Shown: one piece after another, positions 1 through 6,078 of the stretch
Position numbering within the stretch: the stretch's first letter is position 1
Layout of the letters: each line of letters opens with the position of its first letter
From: Bacillota bacterium
Lineage (GTDB): Bacteria > Bacillota > Clostridia > Acetivibrionales > JAKOSZ01
DNA length: 6,309 nucleotides
Direction of reading: 5' to 3'
Assembly (NCBI GenBank): GCA_029776555.1
Contig: JAKOSZ010000194.1
Location: forward strand, 1 to 6,309
The notes under the pieces: generated by a model
Databases searched by the model: none
The model's input: the letters and a program-made list of their open reading frames with translations, nothing else
Told to the model about the DNA's origin: nothing
Made by a program: the position numbers and the translations under genes

Positions 1-884
1 ACTGTTCCAGTGACAGCGACAGTTTGGATGGCGTGGTGATTCCGGCCATTAAGACAGCGGTAATGGACGGGACGGCTCCCCATGTCATTGACCCCAGGGC
101 GCCAGGGGCCGTGGATGAGATTATTAACCTGGGAGATTTCTGGGACGAAGAAAAGCTTAAGGCCCACAGGGAAGAGATATTAAGCTTAAATGAAGAGAAA
201 AAGCGCCTTTTTTCAAGCGCCTACAGGTACATAAGGGCGGCCTTTTCCGTATACGGGGATACCACTGACATAATCGGCAGGGCTATGGACCGGCAGAAAG
301 CTGCGGCAGTGTCTGCCCGGATTGTGGATGACCTTTTTAAAGGCTCGCCTTTTTCAAAAGATGCGGGAAGGGAGACAAGGCTTTTTGCCAGCGCCATAAC
401 CTCCCAGGGCCTGAAAAACCACCTGCCGACCCTTTTTGATGACCAGAAAGTGTATATGCTGAAGGGTAAGCAGGGAACAGGAACGGAAAAGGTTTTGGAA
501 AGGGTAAAACAGGCCGCCCTGGAAAGGGGCTATGACGTGGAGGCGTACTACTGCGGCTTAAATCCTCATAAACTTGAACACCTGGCCATACCCGCGCTGG
601 AGACGGCTGTTACCACCGGCAACAGCTATCACGGCTTCAGCGGTGACGCTTACTTTTGCGAAGATTTAGACCGGTTCCTGGACCAGGAACTTTTAAAGAG
701 CTATAAAGATGACCTTGACCACAATGAGGCTGCCTTTGAATCTCTTTTAAACAGGGCTGTAGAGCTCATGGGCAGGGCCAGGGAGATCCACAGCACCATA
801 GAGGGCTATTACGTCCCCAGTATAGACTTTGAAGCCGTAAACCGCTGCCGGGAAGCGGCGCTGGCCAAAATCCTGGAGGCTTGA
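1..884 (+). CDS. PRK06851-family tandem P-loop ATPase-like protein, 5' end missing
   Basis: The reading frame is open to the left window edge (first whole codon at position 3), so only the last 293 residues are present. The first in-frame start-like codon (TTG at 24) lies inside the conserved stretch CSSDSDSLDGVVIPA and is not the real start. From memory, members of this family are about 370 residues with two P-loop NTPase halves; the first Walker A motif should lie just upstream of the window. The second half begins around nt 450 with YMLKGKQGTGTEK (P-loop at nt 465-491), followed by ERGYDVEAYYCGLNPHKLEH, which echoes the first half's CSSDSDSLDG segment and fits an internal duplication. The second P-loop has Thr-Glu where canonical Walker A has Lys-Ser/Thr, so its nucleotide binding is doubtful. 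No signal peptide or membrane segment is seen in the visible part, suggesting a cytoplasmic protein. Biological role is unknown. A CYTH gene follows after 47 nt on the same strand, probably in one operon. Confidence 0.85.
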   Translation, partial: CSSDSDSLDGVVIPAIKTAVMDGTAPHVIDPRAPGAVDEIINLGDFWDEEKLKAHREEILSLNEEKKRLFSSAYRYIRAAFSVYGDTTDIIGRAMDRQKAAAVSARIVDDLFKGSPFSKDAGRETRLFASAITSQGLKNHLPTLFDDQKVYMLKGKQGTGTEKVLERVKQAALERGYDVEAYYCGLNPHKLEHLAIPALETAVTTGNSYHGFSGDAYFCEDLDRFLDQELLKSYKDDLDHNEAAFESLLNRAVELMGRAREIHSTIEGYYVPSIDFEAVNRCREAALAKILEA

Positions 885-931
885 AAGCCCGAGCTTAGCC
901 AAAGAATCCTGGGAAATATGGGGGGCTGAAT

Positions 932-1411
932 GTGCCAAAAGAGGTTGAGAGGAAGTTTTTAGTAAAGGAGGGTTTCCCCTTTGACTCGCTGGAAGGCACC
1001 CTGTACAGGCAGGGATACCTGTCCTGCCAGCCGGACAGGGTGGTAAGGGTGAGACTTTCCGGAGACCAGGGCTATCTTACAATTAAGGGTAAAGCCTCCG
1101 GCGCTTCCAGGGCGGAGTACGAGTATCCCATTCCGGCAGCCCATGCCAGGGAGATACTGGATAAGCTCTGTATAAAACCGCTGATAGAGAAGGTAAGGTA
1201 CCGATATTCGTATAAAGGGCATGTGTGGGAGGTTGACAGGTTCCTGGGAGAAAACGAGGGACTGGTCCTGGCCGAAATTGAGCTGGAGAATGAAAATGAA
1301 GCCTTCGAGAAGCCTGAATGGCTGGGAGAAGAGGTGACGGGAGACCCCAGGTACTTCAACTCAAACCTTGTGGAGTATCCCTACGGGAAATGGGGGAATA
1401 AAGGCGGCTGA
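932..1411 (+). CDS. CYTH-domain / triphosphate tunnel metalloenzyme family protein
   Basis: This 159-residue protein is a complete single CYTH domain. The family binds triphosphate-containing substrates inside an eight-stranded beta tunnel with divalent metal; members include tripolyphosphatases, thiamine triphosphatases and class IV adenylate cyclases. The signature ExExK is at residues 4-8 (EVERK). Other expected tunnel residues are visible: R39 and R41 (RVRL), K52 (TIKGK), E62 and E64 (AEYEY), K87 and R89 (EKVRYRY), D102 (WEVDRF), and E115 and E117 (AEIELE). The small size and simple domain favour a stand-alone inorganic tripolyphosphatase or nucleoside triphosphatase of the type known from Clostridium thermocellum, but the substrate cannot be read from sequence. 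The start is GTG at 932, placing ExExK at the extreme N-terminus as usual; a G-run at 920-925 six bases upstream is a plausible ribosome binding site. It is probably cotranscribed with the preceding P-loop gene. No convincing terminator follows it. Confidence 0.88.
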   Translation: MPKEVERKFLVKEGFPFDSLEGTLYRQGYLSCQPDRVVRVRLSGDQGYLTIKGKASGASRAEYEYPIPAAHAREILDKLCIKPLIEKVRYRYSYKGHVWEVDRFLGENEGLVLAEIELENENEAFEKPEWLGEEVTGDPRYFNSNLVEYPYGKWGNKGG

Positions 1412-1446
1412 AGCGGCTGTCCGGGTTAAAAATGACAAATTGAACC

Positions 1447-1475
1447 TTTACAGGAAAGAGGTCGCGCGGTATAAT
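1447..1475 (+). promoter_or_regulatory. Sigma-A-type promoter of the Y-family polymerase gene
   Basis: TTTACA (1447-1452) and TATAAT (1470-1475) are separated by exactly 17 nt. The -35 differs from TTGACA at one position and the -10 is perfect. The predicted transcription start is near 1482, giving a leader of about 38 nt before the ATG at 1520. A LexA box begins six bases downstream of the -10 element. Confidence 0.8.
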
Positions 1476-1480
1476 AAAAT

Positions 1481-1494
1481 CGAACATATGTTCG
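1481..1494 (+). promoter_or_regulatory. LexA operator (Gram-positive SOS box)
   Basis: CGAACATATGTTCG is a perfect 14-bp palindrome that fits the Bacillus-type LexA (DinR) consensus CGAAC-N4-GTTCG at every position. It sits immediately after the -10 hexamer and covers the predicted transcription start, where bound LexA would block initiation. Damage-induced LexA self-cleavage would then derepress the polymerase gene downstream and possibly the reductase gene behind it. Confidence 0.93.
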
Positions 1495-1519
1495 ATAAAA
1501 ATCGCCGGGGATGATGGCT

Positions 1520-2755
1520 ATGGACAGAATAATACTCCACAGCGACCTCAACAATTTTTACGCATCGGTGGAATGCCTCCGCAACCCTGCCATAAGGGAT
1601 AAACCCGTAGCCGTATGCGGTTCCCAGTCCACGAGGCACGGGATTGTCCTTGCCAAGAACTATGAGGCCAGGAAGTACGGTGTGAAAACCGGGGAGCCGG
1701 TATGGGAAGCCAGGGCTAAATGCCCCGGCCTGGTGGTGGTAAAGCCCAACCTTCCCCTTTACCTGAAGTTTTCGGCAATGGCAAGGGAGGTATATGAACA
1801 CTACAGCAACCTGGTGGAGCCCTTTGGGATTGATGAGAGCTGGCTGGATGTGACTGCCAGCACGAGGCTTTTTGGAAGCGGCGAAAAAATAGCCCATGAA
1901 ATAAGGGTAAGGATTAAAAAAGAGCTTGGCATAACCGCCTCCGTAGGAGTGAGCTTCAACAAGGTCTTTGCCAAGCTGGCGTCGGACATGAAGAAGCCCG
2001 ACGCGGTAACCGTAATAAGCCGGGAGGACTTTAAGGAGAAGCTCTGGGGATTGCCGGTGGAAGAACTCCTCTATGTGGGGCCTTCCACCAGGGAGAAGCT
2101 CAACCGGCTGGCCATTTTTACCATAGGCGACCTGGCCAACGCCTCTCCGGCGCTTTTAAACAGCCAGTTAGGGGTATGGGGCCAGACCCTGTGGCTTTTT
2201 GCCAACGGCTGTGACGACACCCCGGTCCGGAAGGCCGGGTACGAGAGCGTTATAAAGGGGATAGGCAACAGCCTGACCACTCCCAGGGATCTCACCTGCA
2301 ACGAGGAGGCCAAGGCCCTCCTGTATGTCCTGGCCGAAAGCGTGGGGGAGAGGTTAAGAAAGCACGGTATGGCGGGCAGGGCCGTCCAGATCACCATCAG
2401 GGACAGCAGGCTCGCCTTTGTTCAGCGCCAGGCCAAGCTGCCTTTTTACAGCTGCATAACCTCGGAAATTGCGGGCAAGGCCTACGACATATTCTTAAAG
2501 TCCTGGGATTGGTCGCAGAACATAAGGCTCCTGGGAGTGAGGGTAACCGACCTGGTGGAGCTGGACGTCTTTACCCAGCTGTCCCTCCTGCCGGAGGAGG
2601 CCGCCCGCATCAGGCGGGAAATGCTTGAGCGTTCGGTAGACAGGATCCGGGAAAAGTTTGGCTACTACTCAGTACAGAGGGCCCTGCTTTTAAAAAGGGA
2701 TCCCATGTGGACCCAGTACCTTGAAGGGAATACCTTTTTCCCCAGGAGGATTTGA
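1520..2755 (+). CDS. dinB: Y-family translesion DNA polymerase (DNA polymerase IV, DinB/PolY type), SOS-regulated
   Basis: This is an error-prone polymerase that inserts nucleotides opposite damaged template bases. Of the three close ATGs (1511, 1514, 1520) the last is preferred: the G-run at 1507-1510 lies nine bases upstream, and the catalytic residues then fall at D9, D105 and E106, matching E. coli Pol IV D8, D103 and E104. From 1511 the protein would be 414 residues instead of 411. The palm begins HSDLNNFYASVE, with Y14 at the steric-gate position; the second metal motif is GIDESWLD. A helix-hairpin-helix region is near residues 180-205 (LYVGPSTREKLNRL, then FTIGDLA), and the little-finger domain follows, including the GIGNSLTTPRDL segment typical of Gram-positive PolY proteins. 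QLSLL at 353-357 resembles a sliding-clamp binding motif, which would recruit the enzyme to the replication fork. The promoter and LexA box directly upstream show SOS control. All key residues are intact. Confidence 0.96.
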   Translation: MDRIILHSDLNNFYASVECLRNPAIRDKPVAVCGSQSTRHGIVLAKNYEARKYGVKTGEPVWEARAKCPGLVVVKPNLPLYLKFSAMAREVYEHYSNLVEPFGIDESWLDVTASTRLFGSGEKIAHEIRVRIKKELGITASVGVSFNKVFAKLASDMKKPDAVTVISREDFKEKLWGLPVEELLYVGPSTREKLNRLAIFTIGDLANASPALLNSQLGVWGQTLWLFANGCDDTPVRKAGYESVIKGIGNSLTTPRDLTCNEEAKALLYVLAESVGERLRKHGMAGRAVQITIRDSRLAFVQRQAKLPFYSCITSEIAGKAYDIFLKSWDWSQNIRLLGVRVTDLVELDVFTQLSLLPEEAARIRREMLERSVDRIREKFGYYSVQRALLLKRDPMWTQYLEGNTFFPRRI

Positions 2756-2759
2756 ACAA

Positions 2760-2804
2760 ATGACAGCAAAATCCCTTTTTCAGAGGAAAAGGGGGATTAA
2801 ATAA
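2760..2804 (+). CDS. Possible 14-residue small ORF between the polymerase and reductase genes
   Basis: An ATG at 2760 opens a 14-codon frame (MTAKSLFQRKRGIK, stop TAA 2802-2804). Its support is a perfect AGGAGG at 2744-2749, ten bases upstream and inside the last codons of the polymerase gene. The stop abuts the AAGGAG of the next gene (2805-2810). It could be a small basic peptide, a translational coupling element, or chance, because AGG AGG is also simply Arg-Arg codons. The hairpin at 2770-2798 lies inside it. No homolog is recognised. Confidence 0.2.
   Translation: MTAKSLFQRKRGIK
2770..2798 (+). other. Intercistronic RNA hairpin, possible weak attenuator or processing site
   Basis: Bases 2770-2780 (AATCCCTTTTT) can pair with 2788-2798 (AAAGGGGGATT), giving an 11-bp stem with two G-U pairs and a 7-nt loop. 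On the + strand no U-run follows (the next bases are AAATAAAAGGAG), so it is not a convincing intrinsic terminator. It could partly attenuate readthrough from the polymerase gene or stabilise mRNA ends. Confidence 0.3.
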
Positions 2805-2810
2805 AAGGAG
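2805..2810 (+). promoter_or_regulatory. Ribosome binding site supporting the TTG start of the reductase gene
   Basis: AAGGAG lies ten bases before TTG at 2821. No ATG or GTG in the reductase frame is better placed, and the TTG gives the expected aldo/keto reductase N-terminus (MRYRNIQGTDLNVS), so this site decides the start. Confidence 0.75.
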
Positions 2811-2820
2811 ATGATTTAGC

Positions 2821-3783
2821 TTGAGGTACAGAAACATTCAAGGGACCGACCTTAATGTCTCATGTTTATGCCTGGGAACGGCCGACATGGGGAGCAACTT
2901 AAAGGAGGAGGAGTCCTTCAGGCTGCTGGACGCTTTCGTGGACAGGGGCGGCAACTTCATAGACACGGCCCATGTTTACGGCGACTGGGTTCCCGGCACA
3001 AAGAGCTTAAGCGAAAAGCTCATAGGGAAATGGCTTAAGCAGGGAGGAAAGGCCAAGGATGTTATAGTGGCCACCAAGGGCGCCCACCCGGAACTGGGAA
3101 AGAGGGAGCCACGGCTTTCCAGGGAGGATATAGTGAAGGATCTGGATGAGAGCCTGGAATTCCTTGGCCTGGAGCGGATTGACCTTTACTACCTCCACAG
3201 GGATGACCCTTCAAGGCCCGTAAGCGAAATACTGGAGACCTTAAACGAGCAGGTGAAAAAGGGCAAGATAAGGTATTTTGCCTGTTCCAACTGGAGGGTA
3301 AACAGGCTGGACGAAGCCGTTAAATACGCAGAAGAACACGGGCTTCAGTCTTTCAAGGCCAATCAAATACTCTGGAATTATGCGGTTTCCAATCACAGCC
3401 CCAGATCCGACTCCACTATTGTGGCCATGGACTCAGAGTCAAGGGAGTATTACAAAAAGACCGGCATAGCTGTGGTGGCCTTCACGTCCCAAGCCAGGGG
3501 ATTTTTCGCAAAGCTTGAGAAAGAGGGCCCTGACGGGTTGAAAAGCTGGGTCAGAAATACATATTACAATGAGGAAAACTTAAAAAGGTTTGAGAGGGCT
3601 AAAGAGCTGGCAGGGGAGCTTTCCACCTCCATCAGCGCCATAGTTCTTGCCTATCTCACCTCGCAGCCCTTTACCACCATACCCATTGTCGGCTGCCAGA
3701 ACTTAAACCAACTGGACGACAGCATGAGGGCCTCTGACCTGGAACTGACCCCGGAAATGCTTCAATTCCTGGAAAACGGCTGA
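2821..3783 (+). CDS. Aldo/keto reductase family oxidoreductase
   Basis: This 320-residue protein has the normal length for a single (beta/alpha)8-barrel aldo/keto reductase, a soluble NADPH-dependent enzyme reducing aldehydes or ketones to alcohols. The catalytic tetrad is complete: D48 and Y53 in NFIDTAHVYGD, K86 in VATKGAHP and H126 in LYYLHRDD. The opening LNVSCLCLGTADMGS is the usual strand and first loop, and IPIVGCQN (about residues 287-294) with the following NQLDDSMRA is the C-terminal cofactor-phosphate region. The substrate cannot be assigned. The gene starts with TTG behind AAGGAG, 65 nt after the polymerase stop. I see no clear promoter in that gap, so cotranscription from the LexA-controlled promoter is plausible but unproven; the hairpin in the gap could reduce it. 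The last codons form one arm of the bidirectional terminator at 3769-3802, and the gene ends four bases from the stop of the convergent gene. Confidence 0.93.
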   Translation: MRYRNIQGTDLNVSCLCLGTADMGSNLKEEESFRLLDAFVDRGGNFIDTAHVYGDWVPGTKSLSEKLIGKWLKQGGKAKDVIVATKGAHPELGKREPRLSREDIVKDLDESLEFLGLERIDLYYLHRDDPSRPVSEILETLNEQVKKGKIRYFACSNWRVNRLDEAVKYAEEHGLQSFKANQILWNYAVSNHSPRSDSTIVAMDSESREYYKKTGIAVVAFTSQARGFFAKLEKEGPDGLKSWVRNTYYNEENLKRFERAKELAGELSTSISAIVLAYLTSQPFTTIPIVGCQNLNQLDDSMRASDLELTPEMLQFLENG

Positions 3784-3802
3784 TGAATCAGCCGTTTTCC
3801 AG
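3769..3802. terminator. Bidirectional intrinsic terminator, perfect 16-bp inverted repeat
   Basis: CTGGAAAACGGCTGAT (3769-3784) is exactly repeated as its reverse complement at 3787-3802, with only GA between. The GC-rich core CGGCTGAT/ATCAGCCG is flanked by AAAA on the left and TTTT on the right, so each strand reads A-tract, stem, U-tract, the classic two-way terminator layout. It serves the reductase gene (+) and the LTA-synthase-like gene (-). Each arm is coding: both genes end LENG-stop inside it. Confidence 0.88.
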
Positions 3803-5674
3803 CTTTAAATGCTTAAAGGCGTTCTTTTTGATAATCAACTGGGAGATTTCGTATTCTTCCACGCACGCTTTGAGTTCGCTTTCGTACTCTTTAGGCTCAA
3901 GTTCTTTCCCGCTGACAAGGTCGAATGCCTTGCCCTGGCTGTTTAGGTATATATACCGGTCGGTGGCCAGGGAACCGTTTCTTAAAACTGCGTAGCCCTT
4001 CTGGCAGTTCAGAAGGTCTTTGCCCATGGCATAACGGCTGTCAATGCCCATCAGGTTTGCAATGGTGGGATAGATGTCAATTTCCCCGCCGGTAACGCTT
4101 ATGACTCCCCTGTGTTCCGTCCCGGGCAGGTGGATTATAAGGGGCACCTTCTGGAGCCTGGCCCATTGGAACTCGGTGTCCGGAACCCCTAAGAACCGGG
4201 CCACGATGCCGTTTTCGTCCCTTGGTATGGCGTGGTGGTCTCCGAATATGACTATCATGCTGTTCTCGTAGAGGCCTCTCTTTTTCAAGTCTTCAAAGAA
4301 CTGTTCAAGGCAGGCGTCCACGTAATTGACGGCCTGGAAGTAATCCCCCAGGAGGGTGCCTTTGTAGTTCCCGGGATTCAGGCTGCTTAGGCTTGAATAG
4401 TCAAAGTTATAGGGGAAGTGGGTGGAGAGGGTTATAAAGTAGCCGTAAAAGGGGCTTTTTCCGTCCATCAGTTCCAGGGACTGCCTGAAAAAGGTTGAGT
4501 CGCTGATCCCCCAGCCCACTTTCAGTTCCATCTTGTAGTATTCTCCGCTGAAAAACCTGTCAAAGCCCAGAGAGCTGTACATGGAAGACCTGTTCCAGAA
4601 GCTGGGCTTGTTGGCGTGGAAGGCATAGGTGGAATAGCCTTGCTTCTTAAGCTCCGAAGGAAGGGAAGGGAAGTAATTGGTGGAATACCTGATAAACACG
4701 CTTCCTTCCTTCAGGGGGTGGAGGGACACGTTGGCGAGAAACTCGGCGTCGGAGGTGTTGCCGTCGGCAACCTGGTAGTAGATGTTGTTGAAATACAGGC
4801 TCTCCCCGATCAGTTTATTCATGAAGGGGGTTATTTCCTGCCCGTTGATCTCCCTGCCGATGACAAACTCCTGGAGGGATTCCACCTGGATTATAATGAG
4901 ATTGCGCCCCCTGGCCGCGTTTTTTAAATAGGTCCCGGAAGACCGGGCCTTTTTCTCCTCATAAAACTTCTCAATCCTGCTTTTCTCCTCTGCCGTAAGG
5001 TTCCGGTTTGCAAGTACGTTGTCGGAGACAAACCTTACGGTGTCATAAAAGTGGAAATACAAAACCCCCAGGTACCTGGCTATATAGTTGTTGTCAAGTT
5101 TGAAAGCCGGTGTATAGGCATGGCTGTATGAATACCAGATGCAGGAAGTGCCGATGACCGCAGCAGCCAGGGCCCCCGCCGCCCTGACCAGGAACTTCAC
5201 GGGGCGTGCTCCTGTCCTCGAAATGAGTATTAAAAGGACGGCAATGACCGGCAGGTCAATAACGTAGACGATGTCCTTGGGCTTAAGGAGGCTTATTATG
5301 CTGCCGCCCAGTTTGTCGGCGGCGCCTATGTTGTATATGACCGGTATGGACAGGAGGTTCCTGTAGTACCTGAAAAACAGCGTATCCGAAAATAGCAGCA
5401 GCGAGAGAAACAGGTCTGTGATAAAAAGGGCCAGGTTCCTCTTCCTGTTGAATATTAAAAAGATGACCCCCGCCAGGATAACGAGAACCCCGAAGGAAGA
5501 TATGAGCATATTGGCGTTAAGCCTGGTCTTTATGGGCAGCTCGCTTATCCTGGTGGTAAACTGGAAATAGAAGCACTTTATCATAAGCGAGCCTAAAAAA
5601 ACGGCCCATATTGAAAGCTGCAATATATACGAAAACCTAAAAAATCCTTTCAGCTTATATAAAAACTTTCCCAC
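3788..5674 (-). CDS. LTA synthase family protein (membrane sulfatase-fold phosphoglycerol transferase)
   Basis: This 628-residue protein has the architecture of lipoteichoic acid synthases: about five N-terminal membrane helices (near residues 15-37, 54-75, 81-101, 134-152 and 159-181), a linker, and an extracellular sulfatase-fold domain from about 257. LtaS transfers glycerol-phosphate from phosphatidylglycerol to a growing envelope polymer. The metal and active-site residues of S. aureus LtaS have clear counterparts: E265 (IIIQVESLQEF), nucleophile T307 (GNTSDAEF), H353 (AFHANKPSFW), W360 and R362, H419 (STHFPY), and D479-H480 (FGDHH). This predicts an active enzyme. Whether it is the main LTA synthase, a primase or a paralog acting on another polymer cannot be decided. 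The start is GTG at 5674 with AAGGGGA eight bases upstream. It has its own leftward promoter (5744-5772), appears monocistronic, and ends in the shared terminator with the convergent reductase gene. Confidence 0.95.
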   Translation of the reverse strand: MGKFLYKLKGFFRFSYILQLSIWAVFLGSLMIKCFYFQFTTRISELPIKTRLNANMLISSFGVLVILAGVIFLIFNRKRNLALFITDLFLSLLLFSDTLFFRYYRNLLSIPVIYNIGAADKLGGSIISLLKPKDIVYVIDLPVIAVLLILISRTGARPVKFLVRAAGALAAAVIGTSCIWYSYSHAYTPAFKLDNNYIARYLGVLYFHFYDTVRFVSDNVLANRNLTAEEKSRIEKFYEEKKARSSGTYLKNAARGRNLIIIQVESLQEFVIGREINGQEITPFMNKLIGESLYFNNIYYQVADGNTSDAEFLANVSLHPLKEGSVFIRYSTNYFPSLPSELKKQGYSTYAFHANKPSFWNRSSMYSSLGFDRFFSGEYYKMELKVGWGISDSTFFRQSLELMDGKSPFYGYFITLSTHFPYNFDYSSLSSLNPGNYKGTLLGDYFQAVNYVDACLEQFFEDLKKRGLYENSMIVIFGDHHAIPRDENGIVARFLGVPDTEFQWARLQKVPLIIHLPGTEHRGVISVTGGEIDIYPTIANLMGIDSRYAMGKDLLNCQKGYAVLRNGSLATDRYIYLNSQGKAFDLVSGKELEPKEYESELKACVEEYEISQLIIKKNAFKHLKLENG

Positions 5675-5743
5675 TTTTTGATCCCCTTCAAATAATCCCC
5701 TTTAAAAGCACGCCTTAGTCTGGCGCTGGTTCGCATAGATACA

Positions 5744-5772
5744 ATTCTAATACATGTGACTGAACATTTCAA
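5744..5772 (-). promoter_or_regulatory. Sigma-A-type promoter of the LTA-synthase-like gene
   Basis: Read on the minus strand, TTGAAA (5772-5767) and TAGAAT (5749-5744) are spaced by exactly 17 nt. The predicted start is near 5737, giving a leader of about 60 nt to the GTG at 5674. The leader contains two copies of AAGGGGAT; the one nearer the gene is the ribosome binding site. Confidence 0.6.
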
Positions 5773-5922
5773 TCGAAGGCACGAAAGTGTAAAAAGAATA
5801 AAGCAAGCAGAACCTGTGACTTTTGCAAATTCGATACGTTGTCTCTGAAAGAGCAACCTGTACAAGAAGAAAAATTGGAGCTGTGATTGTGAGTCTTTAG
5901 GCAAAATTAAACAATTCCAAGA

Positions 5923-5952
5923 TTGCAGGATAAGCGCTGTATTTGATATAAT
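5923..5952 (+). promoter_or_regulatory. Extended -10 promoter of the NAD synthetase gene
   Basis: TTGCAG (5923-5928) and a perfect TATAAT (5947-5952) are 18 nt apart, and TG at 5944-5945 makes an extended -10 (TGATATAAT). The predicted start near 5959 leaves a leader of about 145 nt before the ATG at 6104. No known operator was recognised. Confidence 0.65.
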
Positions 5953-6006
5953 AAACTTGAGTACCAGGATGAAATTTCCGGAATGCTAAATTTGTGCGGT
6001 GGATTT

Positions 6007-6078
6007 ATGGGCAGAACATTGTTTTCAGCGCAGTTCACGGAATTAATCAAGGATTATGTCCTTATTAAGGTTCTATAA
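6007..6078 (+). CDS. Possible 23-residue leader ORF upstream of the NAD synthetase gene
   Basis: ATG at 6007 opens a 23-codon frame (MGRTLFSAQFTELIKDYVLI, then KVL; stop TAA 6076-6078) in the predicted leader. GGTGGA (5998-6003) is only three bases upstream, closer than optimal. The frame ends 25 nt before the next gene. It could be a regulatory leader peptide, but a frame this short arises easily by chance and I recognise no homolog. Confidence 0.15.
   Translation: MGRTLFSAQFTELIKDYVLIKVL

Noticed and set aside
1440..1445. TTGAAC as the -35 element of the dinB promoter
   Set aside because: It is 24 nt from TATAAT, too far; TTTACA at 1447-1452 has the ideal 17-nt spacing.
1448..1897. 149-codon leftward frame across the dinB promoter and palm region
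   Set aside because: It is antisense to clearly conserved polymerase motifs and the promoter; its composition is what such a shadow frame would give.
2770..2798. The hairpin after dinB as an intrinsic terminator
   Set aside because: The stem contains two G-U pairs and no U-run follows on the + strand, so it is reported only as a hairpin.
3783..3995. 70-codon rightward frame after the reductase gene
   Set aside because: It is antisense to the conserved C-terminal part of the LTA-synthase-like gene, starts within the terminator stem and shows no family features.
5711..5725. Small hairpin CGCC/GGCG in the leader of the LTA-synthase-like gene
   Set aside because: Four or five base pairs with a 7-nt loop is within chance expectation and has no U-run or clear regulatory placement.
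5650..5904. 84-codon leftward frame overlapping the start of the LTA-synthase-like gene
   Set aside because: It begins with TTG without a Shine-Dalgarno site, crosses the predicted promoter of the gene, and its Arg/Cys/Phe-rich sequence has no recognisable domain.
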